This document shows, one piece after another, positions 27,101-34,900 of a stretch of DNA of 64,000 nucleotides (its first letter is position 1; each line of letters starts with the position of its first letter). The notes under the pieces were generated by a model. It did no database searches, was not told where the DNA came from, and was given only the letters and a program-made list of their open reading frames with translations. The stretch comes from Lewinellaceae bacterium (GTDB lineage: Bacteria > Bacteroidota > Bacteroidia > Chitinophagales > Saprospiraceae). Both the position numbers and the translations under genes were made by a program. The DNA lies in NCBI GenBank assembly GCA_020636325.1, contig JACJYC010000002.1, positions 1,029,501-1,093,500 of the forward strand, given 5' to 3'.

Positions 27101-28983
27101 ATGGCAACATTACCGTAAGTGTTGTGGCTCAGACCGGTTTGAGCTTTGAGGTTAGCCTGGACGGCGGCCTTTCTTACCAGCCTTGCAACCAGACCTCCTT
27201 CTTCGGATTGACGGCAGGCGTTTATGACCTGGTTGTCCGGTATTGCACGGATGACGATTGCCCGTCCGAAACCACCACCATCACCCTGAATGATCCGGAA
27301 AGCCCTGTAGCTAATATCACCGGCCCGTCTGTAATCTGTCAGTTCGCGACGGATGTATTCAATGCTTCAAGTGCGGGCTCCGGTGCCGTTTACGAATGGG
27401 ATTTTGGTACGGGCGCTACCCCCGCATCAGCAACCGGCCAGGGGCCGATTGCCGTTAGCTGGTCGACCCCCGGGACCAAAACGGTAACCCTCACTGTAAC
27501 CAAAAATAATTGTGTTGCCACAGCTACGGCAACCGTAATTGTAAATGAAGTGCCGGTTGCCAGTGCCGGCGACGATCAGGAAATCTGCTTTGGCGACAGT
27601 GCCGATCTGCAAGCTTCCGCAACCGGCGGTTCCGGTCCCTATACCTATCACTGGAGCACAAACGAGAATTCTGCCATAATCAGCGTAAGTCCGTTGGTTA
27701 CGACGACTTACACGGTCACAGTTACAGACGTAAACGGATGTTCTTCCACCGATGAGGTGGTGGTTACCATCAACCCGCTCCCCGTAGCGGACGGCAGCAT
27801 TGACCTGACGATTTGTTTAGGTGAAAGCACCACGCTGACCGTTCAGGGATTCGGTGGAGAACCCCCGTACAGCTTTGTCTGGAGCACCAACGACGTCGGC
27901 ACCAGCACTACGGTGACGCCGACGGAAGACACCAACTATTTTGTAACCGTTACGGATAATAACGGATGTACGGACGTGGATATCATCATGATCGATGTCG
28001 CACCGAATCCGACCGTAACGGTAAACAGCGAAACGATTTGCGCAGATGCTACGGCTGTTCTGACGGCAACGCCTTCGGGCGGAACCGGCCCGTACACCTA
28101 CCTTTGGAGTACCAACGAAACAACGGCCAGCATCAGCGTTTCTCCATCTTCCAATCAGACCTATTCAGTTACAATCACGGATTTCCACGGGTGTACAGCT
28201 TCATCCAGCGGCTCCGTAACGATCAATGAAAGGCCTGTTGTAAGCATCGGAACGGACAATGAGGACCTTTGTGCCGGTGAAACAACAACACTGGTAGCTG
28301 TTGCCAGCAATGGTACCGGTCCTTATACCTATCTGTGGAGCACCAATGAAACCACGGCTACGATCGACGTTACGCCGGCTGCTACTACGACCTATTCGGT
28401 AACCGTTACGGATCAGAACGGTTGTACGGCAACGGATGATATTACGATTGTGGTTAATGAAAACTATTGCACCTCACTGGGCGACTACGTGTGGGAAGAT
28501 ACGGACGGCGACGGTCTGCAAGACAGCGGCGAGCCGGGCGTGAGCGGAGTAACGGTGAACCTGAAGGATGCGGGCGGCAACGTGATCGCCACGACGACGA
28601 CGGACGGCAACGGTTACTACCACTTCACTGGCCTGGTACCGGGGACGTACTCGGTACAGTTCGTACTGCCTGGCGGTTATGAGTTCACGCAGCTGAACCA
28701 GGGCGGGGATGAATCGCTGGACAGCGACGCTGACGCGACGATGAACGGGATGACGAACACGGTGACGCTGGCATCGGGCGACAACTACGAGGACCTGGAT
28801 GCAGGTCTGTACCAGCCGGCGAGCCTTGGCGACTACGTGTGGGAAGACCTGGACGGCGACGGCCAGCAGGACAGCGGTGAACCGGGTATCTCCGGGGTAA
28901 CGGTGAGCCTGTATGAAGATGCGAACAACGACGGCACGCCTGACGGATCGCCGATCGCAACAACGACGACGGACGGCAGATAG
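18136..28983 (+). CDS. Giant T9SS-exported modular surface protein, N-terminal piece (3615 aa; gene continues to 45166)
   Basis: Signal peptide at residues 1-38. Modules in order: a SprB-like domain (about 60-165), a Cys-rich segment (170-450), a carbohydrate-binding/galactose-fold-like domain (about 453-602, LLTNGSFENGTTGWSATGG), two Ig-like repeats (about 809-996, GGSGTFGYQWQS), and a choice-of-anchor A domain (about 1109-1409, ending NGQVIAASYVHNGGELHYHN). Fifteen copies of an 89-aa PKD/Ig-like repeat follow (NAGxDQTxC ... TLTLTTNDPxGPC), then two PKD-like units, five SprB-like repeats (GPYTYLWSTNE), and the first SdrD_B units (LGDYVWEDTDGDGLQDSGEP). The TAG at 28981 lies at the first corrupted tract, so this is probably not the true end. 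Adhesion, matrix or gliding-adhesin function is inferred from module type. Confidence 0.85.
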   Translation: MRRLYTQPRNIQNVSGTTIIRTIAIGLAGFLSVNFGFAQDPASFDFGALPAAEETYMEHAAAIGNPCGDLAIETVSWTNESVCGAADGALQITISDGNSGTSKYAVFLLRYGFSEKLYSGLNASQGVITLDNLIPGSYENIVVVREANHCRSEILQRSFLIQHACDLSASRGECGSGTFNYTNCNGHSISISKANLTPNTTIYTGDAYPACFSQLSGCSVQSGEKGLCLDYNLPAAQPSNGHPYGTAHYTRVVGASNAGYSTLTAERMNWCIANGESLGYTIEQVNYAIWYLTGTYSTCNGLCSSAMSAVSTPVGGIANQMVFFIPDPNAIPNTQPFIKYEPVCNITINSLKFNDLTGSNDVTITSGNTYNLTDLPASYNLEADVTGNVESVVFTISGSSSGSNTENSAPWNASISNAVGTYTVVVKAYTADNGTGTLCAQKTYTFTTTVDCSCPDNLLTNGSFENGTTGWSATGGNFYNGTGYQVCGAKNGFLQSTSANAKFWQQVNGVGAGATYTLTAWAGTHEPSYNHYLRIAFYNASGTLLSYQQADVNYDVDTYNNLGYYTITATAPSGVSYLRVEGYASGDYLKVDQMCLSGPTCTQTLECESNVNNTGWVTETDCSVTVCLGSKLQLSINPNNVGTSTWTGPNGFTATSSGGHDVLVSNSITAAQAGNYNVTLNEGNGCTYTTTITVVVEQTQLNLVGSSNFTICKGGSVTMSAAAVNPGSWINYVEFYRFDSQQSNPYTSSDPKTYLGEFGIPPNSGSVTSSNFPQSGTTPAVYYVYACVKPYNGTGYCTPFVEYVVTVKPDPTVSIAINNPVVCIGGSATLTATVTGGSGTFGYQWQSATSSGGTYTNISGATNPTYSPPATAAGVTWYKVAVTDNVSGCADPTSSALSLTVLADPQVNVTANNATVCQGENVTLTATVTGGSGTFGYQWQSATSSGGTYTNITGATASTYSPSTSAAGTLYYKVKITDNGVGCDDPTSASFAVTVNPPATANAGPDQSVCSGSPVTLAGSIGGGASSATWTASVGGGTFSPNATTLTATYTPPSGYSGNITLTLTTNDPSGPCPAASDQMVITVNTTPVASAGADQSLCECESYSSTGGSSNPLTPAQGFNAFIEGAASFTSGDADGAIALGGNLTLNGTYATTGATAGSFTAPGDSKPTGLLVGGRVFYTSGQGITVNQNAYVKIGNMTGSLALDVDGNNASSNLRVVATGGNYNSTPRIALQTMQSASTVGQSGLINFSSAFTQLRASANAYSALTQNASLSGGSLTLVPNTVNVLNLTGAQLNSLGQISFNSQPNASTPLIINVNASGSFSWTVNNTAGIGDAQGDYILWNFYNATSLTLSGSNTVHGTLLAPNAAVTKNTSGNINGQVIAASYVHNGGELHYHNFNASLPAEGCNDPGRSVTLTATGGGSYAWSTGANTASIMVSPLATTTYTVTVTATGGCSTTDDVTVFVTPAATANAGADQTICQGSTVTLSGSIGGAATSGTWTASVTGGTFSPNTTALNATYTPPAGYTGTITLTLTTNDPSGPCTAASDAMVITINQGATANAGADQTTCINSPVALSGSIGGAATSGTWTASVTGGSFSPNATTLNATYTPPAGYTGTITLTLTTNDPAGICNAASDQMIITINPAATANAGPDQTVCVNSPVTLAGSVGGAATSGAWTASVTGGSFSPNATTLTATYTPPAGYTGSITLTLTTNDPAGPCTAVSDVMVLTYNPEATANAGPDQTTCIGSPVTLAGSVGGAATSGTWTASVTGGSFSPNATTLTATYTPPAGYTGTITLTLTTNDPAGPCTSATDQMVITINPAATVNAGQDQTICADETIQLAGSFGGAAVSATWTTSGDGSFNNANNLNAVYTPGTNDKATGSVTLTLTTNDPAGPCTAAVDQMVVTINPLPTYTVTNKACELLFARYDVSLTTNASNVTSSAGTVVHNGVSQNWSINDVPNGTDITVTFTLNTTGCDVTVVIEAPACLCPDVPAPNNTGGNQVICQGEVIPPLSVSSGNILIAIDWYDAPSGGNLLASNTTTYTPSAAGTYYAEARVIATGCTSDNRTPVTLTINPVATANAGADQTVCLGEPVSLSGTIGGSASSATWTASVTGGSFSPNATTLTATYTPPAGYTGTITLTLTTNDPSGPCPAVSDQMVITINPAATANAGADQTICSGSSVTLAGSVGGAATSGTWTASVAGGSFSPNATTLNATYAPPAGYTGTITLTLTTNDPSGPCPAVSDQMVLTINPGATVNAGADQTVCLGSSITLAGSIGGSAASGTWTASVAGGSFSPNATTLNAIYAPPAGYTGAITLTLTTNDPSGPCPAVNDQMIITINPEATVNAGPDQTICSGSDVSLSGTIGGAATSGTWTASVTGGSFSPNANALTATYTPPAGYTGSITLTLTTNDPSGPCTAVSDQAVITINPQATVNAGPDQTLCLGSSVVLDGTIGGAATSATWTASVAGGTFNPGASSIDVTYTPPAGYTGAITLTLTTNDPAGPCTAVSDQMVLTINPEATVNAGPDQTICVGSTVTLAGVIGGAASSATWTASVTGGSFSPNANALTATYTPPVGYTGTITLTLTTNDPTGPCAAVSDQMVITINPEATVNAGPDQTICADFPVSLDGTIGGAATGATWTASVTGGSFSPGATTIDATYTPPAGYTGTITLTLTTNDPSGPCPAVSDQMVLTVNPEATADAGPDQSICQGSPVSLSGSIGGAATSGTWTASVPGGSFSPNANTLNATYTPPAGYTGSITLLLTTNDPTGPCAAIGDAMVLTIYLPATVNAGNDQTICEGNSVQLAGSVGGAATSALWTTSGDGSFDAAGLLNATYTPGPNDIAAGTVTLTLTTNDPAGPCTAESDQMVVTITPLPIASFNSHPGNECSGTEYTFTAQDAGSGAVYTWNFGAGAIPATATGAGPHVVVYATPNATTGSTPLVTLTVDRNGCSNSTSEILNVKPTPQLSVTGSGDPSTCGGADGNITVSVVAQTGLSFEVSLDGGLSYQPCNQTSFFGLTAGVYDLVVRYCTDDDCPSETTTITLNDPESPVANITGPSVICQFATDVFNASSAGSGAVYEWDFGTGATPASATGQGPIAVSWSTPGTKTVTLTVTKNNCVATATATVIVNEVPVASAGDDQEICFGDSADLQASATGGSGPYTYHWSTNENSAIISVSPLVTTTYTVTVTDVNGCSSTDEVVVTINPLPVADGSIDLTICLGESTTLTVQGFGGEPPYSFVWSTNDVGTSTTVTPTEDTNYFVTVTDNNGCTDVDIIMIDVAPNPTVTVNSETICADATAVLTATPSGGTGPYTYLWSTNETTASISVSPSSNQTYSVTITDFHGCTASSSGSVTINERPVVSIGTDNEDLCAGETTTLVAVASNGTGPYTYLWSTNETTATIDVTPAATTTYSVTVTDQNGCTATDDITIVVNENYCTSLGDYVWEDTDGDGLQDSGEPGVSGVTVNLKDAGGNVIATTTTDGNGYYHFTGLVPGTYSVQFVLPGGYEFTQLNQGGDESLDSDADATMNGMTNTVTLASGDNYEDLDAGLYQPASLGDYVWEDLDGDGQQDSGEPGISGVTVSLYEDANNDGTPDGSPIATTTTDGR
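21130..26779. repeat. 267-nt (89-aa) PKD/Ig-like coding repeats, 15 copies in three blocks
   Basis: Each copy encodes ATxNAGxDQTxC...SGTWTASVTGGSF... TPPAGYTGTITLTLTTNDP. Measured starts at 22543, 22810 and 23077 give a 267-nt period. One copy lies at 21130-21393, before the choice-of-anchor domain; copies 2-6 are at about 22540-23880, and copies 7-15 at about 24376-26779. Copies 6 and 15 are variants with TTSGDGSF in place of TASVTGGSF. The copies are similar but carry many silent changes, so they are older than the SdrD array downstream. Confidence 0.9.
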
Positions 28984-29307
28984 CGGACTGCCGCGGTGAT
29001 ACGCCGAGGGCGACGACGGCAATGCGACGGAGAGGCGGAGAGCGTCGAAGCGGGAAACGCACCAACGACGCTACAGCGGACACGACAGACAGAGCGAGAG
29101 AGAGATAACGTGAACCGGATGGGCGCAACGGATGCGACGAACCGGCAGCGGCTGGGCGTATTTCGCGGCGGGAGTAGGAACCGGGATACGCGCGACCCGA
29201 TGCGATAGACCGTGGCGAAATACGAGACGATGGTTACAGCGACCGGCGATACGAACCTGAGGACCACAGGATGAACCGGTGAAGCGATAAGAGTGGCATC
29301 CAAGACC
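28980..29307. other. Corrupted tract 1 in the SdrD_B array
   Basis: The repeat is perfect up to ACGGACGGCA at 28970-28979 and perfect again from GACGGCAACGGG at 29308. Between them lie about 328 nt that follow the order of the normal B-A repeat but with frequent small deletions, for example TGATACGCCGAGGGC against normal TGATACGCCGACGGGC, and later CACCAACGACG and GGTGAACC-like pieces. It contains stops in all frames. Best read as uncorrected consensus of a repeat region. Confidence 0.7.
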
Positions 29308-30939
29308 GACGGCAACGGGTACTACAGCTTTGAGGACCTGGCGCCGGGCAGTTATATCGTAGGTTTTGATACGCCGACGGGCTATACGCCGACGACGGCG
29401 AATGTGGGCAACGACGCGACGGACAGCGACAACGTTGGCGGTTACACCGGCACGATCGTTCTGGACAGCGGCGAGAATGACGACACCAACGACGCGGGTT
29501 ATATCAGCACGGGCACCTCACTGGGCGACTACGTGTGGGAAGACACGGACGGCGACGGTCTGCAAGACAGCGGCGAGCCGGGCGTGAGCGGAGTAACGGT
29601 GAACCTGAAGGATGCGGGCGGCAACGTGATCGCCACGACGACGACGGACGGCAACGGGTACTACCACTTCACGGGCCTGGTACCGGGGACGTACTCGGTA
29701 CAGTTCGTACTGCCTGGCGGTTATGAGTTCACGCAGCTGAACCAGGGCGGGGATGAATCGCTGGACAGCGACGCTGACGCGACGATGAACGGGATGACGA
29801 ACACGGTGACGCTGGCATCGGGCGACAACTACGAGGACCTGGATGCAGGTCTGTACCAGCCGGCGAGCCTTGGCGACTACGTGTGGGAAGACCTGGACGG
29901 CGACGGCCAGCAGGACAGCGGTGAACCGGGTATCTCCGGGGTAACGGTGAGCCTGTATGAAGATGCGAACAACGACGGCACGCCTGACGGAGCGCCGATC
30001 GCAACAACGACGACGGACGGCAACGGGTACTACAGCTTTGAGGACCTGGCGCCGGGCAGTTATATCGTAGGTTTTGATACGCCGACGGGCTATACGCCGA
30101 CGACGGCGAATGTGGGCAACGACGCGACGGACAGCGACAACGTGGGCGGTTACACCGGCACGATCGTTCTGGACAGCGGCGAGAATGACGACACCAACGA
30201 CGCGGGTTATATCAGCACGGGCACCTCACTGGGCGACTACGTGTGGGAAGACACGGACGGCGACGGGCTGCAAGACAGCGGTGAGCCGGGCGTGAGCGGA
30301 GTAACGGTGAACCTGAAGGATGCGGGCGGCAACGTGATCGCCACGACGACGACGGACGGCAACGGGTACTACCACTTCACGGGTCTGGTACCGGGGACGT
30401 ACTCGGTACAGTTCGTACTGCCTGGCGGTTATGAGTTCACGCAGCTGAACCAGGGCGGGGATGAATCGCTGGACAGCGACGCTGACGCGACGATGAACGG
30501 GATGACGAACACGGTGACGCTGGCATCGGGCGACAACTACGAGGACCTGGATGCAGGTCTGTACCAGCCGGCGAGCCTTGGCGACTACGTGTGGGAAGAC
30601 CTGGACGGCGACGGCCAGCAGGACAGCGGTGAACCGGGTATTTCCGGGGTAACGGTAAGCCTGTATGAAGATGCGAACAACGACGGCACGCCTGACGGAG
30701 CGCCGATCGCAACAACGACGACGGACGGCAACGGGTACTACAGCTTTGAGGACCTGGCGCCGGGCGTACGGGACGCGAGGAGCGCAAGCGACGGACGAGC
30801 GAAAGGCCCGGCAATCTCGAAAGCAACACGGGGTAACCAGCCATCGACAAGAAGGAGGCGACCGCAAGGAGCGGCGAGCGGGAAGGTGAACCAGGATGGA
30901 ACCGGAGCGAGCGGTACGGAGGTACAGTCACGCCGGTGA
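29293..30939 (+). CDS. Giant surface protein, SdrD_B array fragment (548 aa ORF)
   Basis: A piece of the same gene as 18136-28983 and 31853-45166. The genuine content runs from about 29308 to 30765 and encodes B-tail, A, B, A, B-head SdrD_B modules; the first few codons (GTG at 29293) and the last 58 codons (Arg/Lys/Gly-rich, from 30766) come from the corrupted tracts and are not real protein. SdrD_B modules are Ca2+-binding Ig-like stalk domains (DGDGLQDSGE, DxNxDG-like loops). Not a separate gene: no promoter or start region is visible. Confidence 0.6.
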   Translation: MASKTDGNGYYSFEDLAPGSYIVGFDTPTGYTPTTANVGNDATDSDNVGGYTGTIVLDSGENDDTNDAGYISTGTSLGDYVWEDTDGDGLQDSGEPGVSGVTVNLKDAGGNVIATTTTDGNGYYHFTGLVPGTYSVQFVLPGGYEFTQLNQGGDESLDSDADATMNGMTNTVTLASGDNYEDLDAGLYQPASLGDYVWEDLDGDGQQDSGEPGISGVTVSLYEDANNDGTPDGAPIATTTTDGNGYYSFEDLAPGSYIVGFDTPTGYTPTTANVGNDATDSDNVGGYTGTIVLDSGENDDTNDAGYISTGTSLGDYVWEDTDGDGLQDSGEPGVSGVTVNLKDAGGNVIATTTTDGNGYYHFTGLVPGTYSVQFVLPGGYEFTQLNQGGDESLDSDADATMNGMTNTVTLASGDNYEDLDAGLYQPASLGDYVWEDLDGDGQQDSGEPGISGVTVSLYEDANNDGTPDGAPIATTTTDGNGYYSFEDLAPGVRDARSASDGRAKGPAISKATRGNQPSTRRRRPQGAASGKVNQDGTGASGTEVQSRR

Positions 30940-31154
30940 GTTCACGCAGTGAACCGGGCGGGATGAATCGTACAGCGAGCTGACGCGACGATGAACGGAT
31001 GAAACACGTGCGCATCGGACATAGACCGATGTCGACCAGCGCGAGCGCGACTTGGAAGACGACGGCGACGCCAGCAGGACACGAACCGGACGGGTAAGAG
31101 CTGTATGAAGATGCGAAAACGACGGAGCGCCGAGCAAAGAACGAGGTAGGGACC
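30766..31154. other. Corrupted tract 2 in the SdrD_B array
   Basis: Diverges after GACCTGGCGCCGGGC (ending 30765) and rejoins at CAGTTATATCGT (31155), with one more base missing at 31166/31167. The 389 nt in between read as the 708-nt repeat with many deletions: GTGAGTTCACGCAGTGAACC stands for the normal stretch with CTGAACCAGGG, and CTGTATGAAGATGCGAAAAC for CTGTATGAAGATGCGAACAAC. There is no open frame across it. Confidence 0.7.
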
Positions 31155-31208
31155 CAGTTATATCGTGGTTTTGATACGCCGACGGGCTATACGCCGACGA
31201 CGGCGAAT

Positions 31209-31856
31209 GTGGGCAACGACGCGACGGACAGCGACAACGTGGGCGGTTACACCGGCACGATCGTTCTGGACAGCGGCGAGAATGACGACACCAACGACGC
31301 GGGATATATCAGCACGGGCACCTCACTGGGCGACTACGTGTGGGAAGACACGGACGGCGACGGTCTGCAAGACAGCGGGGAGCCGGGCGTGAGCGGAGTA
31401 ACGGTGAACCTGAAGGATGCGGGCGGCAACGTGATCGCCACGACGACGACGGACGGCAACGGGTACTACCACTTCACGGGTCTGGTACCGGGGACGTACT
31501 CGGTACAGTTCGTACTGCCTGGCGGGTATGAGTTCACGCAGTTGAACCAGGGCGGGGATGAATCGCTGGACAGCGACGCTGACGCGACGATGAACGGGAT
31601 GACGAACACGGTGACGCTGGCATCGGGCGACAACTACGAGGACCTGGATGCAGGTCTGTACCAGCCGGCGAGCCTTGGCGACTACGTGTGGGAAGACCTG
31701 GCGATGAACGCCGGGTATACCCGACGCGCGACGGGAGAAACGGGTCGGTCGTCGAGTAACGACGCGGTAATCGCGGCAACGCATTGGAAGAGAGGACGCG
31801 ACCGCAGTAAGGATGCAACGAGCGAGCGGACGCACTACCTTCACGTGGTGACGTGA
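31209..31856 (+). CDS. Giant surface protein, SdrD_B array fragment (215 aa ORF)
   Basis: Another piece of the same giant gene. The in-frame repeat sequence actually begins near 31167, and the true part ends at 31701; it encodes the tail of a B unit, a full A unit and the first 10 residues of a B unit. The last 50 codons come from corrupted tract 3. The GTG start at 31209 lies inside the repeat and is not a real start. No separate gene is likely. Confidence 0.55.
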   Translation: MGNDATDSDNVGGYTGTIVLDSGENDDTNDAGYISTGTSLGDYVWEDTDGDGLQDSGEPGVSGVTVNLKDAGGNVIATTTTDGNGYYHFTGLVPGTYSVQFVLPGGYEFTQLNQGGDESLDSDADATMNGMTNTVTLASGDNYEDLDAGLYQPASLGDYVWEDLAMNAGYTRRATGETGRSSSNDAVIAATHWKRGRDRSKDATSERTHYLHVVT

Positions 31857-31921
31857 TACGGAGTCGGAGGCGTATGGCGAGAAGACGGTACTATCAGACG
31901 ATGGGCACCAGCGCTGGGGGC
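31702..31921. other. Corrupted tract 3 in the SdrD_B array
   Basis: Starts after GTGTGGGAAGACCTGG (ending 31701) and ends where GACGGCGACGGCC resumes at 31922; 220 nt are inserted relative to a normal B unit. Inside, AAGGATGCAACGAGCGAGCG and the following ACTACCTTCACG match the A unit stretch (AAGGATGCGGGCGGCAACG, ACTACCACTTCACG) with bases missing. The frame is broken. Confidence 0.7.
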
Positions 31922-34900
31922 GACGGCGACGGCCAGCAGGACAGCGGTGAACCGGGTATCTCCGGGGTAACGGTAAGCCTGTATGAAGATGCGAACAACG
32001 ACGGCACGCCTGACGGAGCGCCGATCGCAACAACGACGACGGACGGCAACGGGTACTACAGCTTTGAGGACCTGGCGCCGGGCAGTTATATCGTAGGTTT
32101 TGATACGCCGACGGGCTATACGCCGACGACGGCGAATGTGGGCAACGACGCGACGGACAGCGACAACGTGGGCGGTTACACCGGCACGATCGTTCTGGAC
32201 AGCGGCGAGAATGACGACACCAACGACGCGGGTTTCCATAATACTGCCGACCTGAGCCTGATCAAGACGGTGAACGACGCCACCCCGAATGTAGGTGATG
32301 TGGTGACCTTCACGATCACGGTATCGAACGCAGGCCCGGATGCAGCCACAGGTGTAAGTGTTGAGGACCTTGTTCCGAATGGATTGAGCAATGTAGCCAA
32401 CATCAGCAACGGCGGTGTACTTTCCGGTTCTACTATCACGTGGAGCGGCTTGTCGGTAGGAATCGGCAGCAGCATAACGTTGACATTTGATGCGACGGTA
32501 GAAGCGCCGGGTGCAGGTATCAGCTATGTAAACGTTGCCGAAATAACGACGAGCGATCAATATGATACGGACTCGACTCCGGGTAACGGGGCGGATACGA
32601 CGCCTGGTGGCGGTATCGGCAGCGAAGACAATGACGGCACGCAGGATTTCAATGACGAAGACGACGGTGACGATGCAGTTGTAACGCCGGAACAGGCCGA
32701 TCTGAGCCTGATCAAGACGGTGAGCGACGCGGTTGTCCACGTCGGGGATGCGGTGACTTTCACTATAACGGTATCGAATGCAGGCCCGGATGGAGCAACC
32801 GGCGTAAGTGTGGAAGACCTTATTCCGACCGGCTTCGGCAATATTGTCAATATCAGCAATGGCGGTACGCTTTCCGGTTCCGTTATTACCTGGGATAATC
32901 TTTCGATTGCGGCTAACGGAAGCATAAGCCTTACGTTTGACGCAACTGCACTCCCCGCTGGTGACTATGTGAATATCGCTGAAATTTCTGACGCGGATCA
33001 GTATGACTCGGACTCCACGCCGGGTAACGGAGCGGATACAACACCTGGCGGCGGTATCGGTAGCGAAGACAATGACGGGACGCAGGACTTCAATGACGAA
33101 GACGACGGTGACGACGCATTCGTATGCACGTTGACTTTAGACGAAACGCATACAGATGTAACCTGTAACGATGATGCCGGAACCAGCAATAATGGAACGA
33201 TTGACCTGATCGTAACAGGCGGAAACAGCCCGTACACTTTTGCCTGGAGCAACAGTGCTACCACAGAAGATCTGACCGGATTGACTTCGGGTACTTATAC
33301 AGTAACTGTAACGGATGTGAACGGCTGCACGGAGACCTTATCCATCACGATCGACCAACCGGAACAACTGGTACTGACCGAAACGCACGTTGACGTTACC
33401 TGCAACGACGATGCAGGCACCAGCGACGACGGTTCGATCGACCTGACGGTTACGGGCGGTACGGGTACTTATACTTACGCCTGGAGCAACAGCGCCACGA
33501 CGGAAGATCTTTCCAACCTGGCAGCTGGCACTTATACGGTAACGGTAACGGATGCCAGCGGCTGTTCTGCCGAACTGACGATCACGATCGACCAACCGGA
33601 ACAACTGGTGCTGACCGAGACGCACGTTGATGTCACCTGCAACGACGACGCAGGTACGAGCGACGACGGTTCGATCAACCTGACGGTAACGGGCGGTACG
33701 GGTACTTATACCTACGCCTGGAGCAACTCAGCTACAACTGAGGACTTGACTGGCCTTGCAGCCGGCACCTATACGGTAACGGTCACGGATGCCAGCGGCT
33801 GTTCTGCCGAACTGACGATCACGATCGATCAGCCGGAGCAATTGGTGGTAACTGCCGAAAGCGTAACGGATGTAGCTTGCTTTGGCGACGAAACGGGCGA
33901 AATCACCCTGTCCGTAACCGGTGGCACAGCTCCGTATACTTATGACTGGGCAGACCTGGCAGGCAGCGACGATCCTGCGGATCGCACCGGCCTTGCAGCC
34001 GGCACCTATACGGTCATCGTTACTGACGCTCACGGTTGTTCGGCTACGATCGATGTAACCATCGAACAGTCGCCGGACCTGGTGATCGATCTGGCCAGCA
34101 CCGTCATCACGGATGTGAATTGCAACGGTGATGCTTCCGGCGCTATCGACCTGACCGTAACGGGCGGTGTTACGCCGTATACTTTCGAGTGGAGCAATGA
34201 ATCCACAACGGAAGATATCACGGGCCTGACTGCCGGCACCTACACGGTGACGGTAACCGACGCCAATGGTTGTACGGAAACAGCAACGTTCACACTCGAA
34301 GAGCCGACTGCGCTTGAAGTGGATATTGACGCTGAAAGCGAAGTGCTTTGCTTCGGCGAATCGACCACCCTCACGGCGGTTGCCTCCGGCAGTGTAGAAC
34401 CTTACACCTATCTGTGGAGCACGAATGAATCGACGGTTTCCATCACTGTTCAACCGGATGTAACGACGACTTACAGCGTTACGGTAACCGATGCCAACGG
34501 GTGTAGTGCCAGCGCCGAAATCGAAATCGTGGTCAATGCTCTTCCGGAACTGACGGTATCCGCAACCGGCGGCCTCACAGAGTTCTGTGTGGATGCCAAC
34601 CCGGTCACCCTGGTTGGAACGCCTGCCGGCGGTACATTCAGCGGACCTGGTGTAACCGGCAATACCTTCGACCCGGCTCAGGCAGGTGTCGGAACGCATA
34701 TCATTACCTATTCCTATACGGATGAGAACGGTTGCAGCAATGAAGCAACCGTCGAACTGACTGTTCTTGAACTGCCTGAAGTCAGCCTCGAACAAGCCGG
34801 ACCGTTCTGCTTCGACGACGAACCTACCCAATTGGTAGCATCGCCGCTCGGCGGTACGTTCAACGGCCCGGGTGTGACTTCGACAGGCTTGTTTACGCCA

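Larger units (their letters stand above)
28474..32232. repeat. 708-nt SdrD_B double repeat array, nearly identical copies
   Basis: Two SdrD_B modules alternate. Unit A is 348 nt (116 aa, LGDYVWEDTDGDGLQDSGEP..., ending DAGLYQPA) and unit B is 360 nt (120 aa, LGDYVWEDLDGDGQQDSGEP..., ending DDTNDAGYISTGT). A units start at 28474, 29518, 30226 and 31323; B units at 28822, 29866, 30574 and 31671. Intact copies are almost identical base for base, unlike all other repeats here, implying recent duplication or gene conversion. Each of the first, third and fourth B units contains a corrupted tract. The nested frames and antisense ORFs in the array are not genes. Confidence 0.9.

Noticed and set aside
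28474..29022. Antisense and out-of-frame ORFs across the SdrD_B array (for example minus-strand Arg-rich frames)
   Set aside because: They are shadows of a GC-biased coding repeat, repeat in every copy, and have Arg/Ser/Pro-rich composition without start signals.
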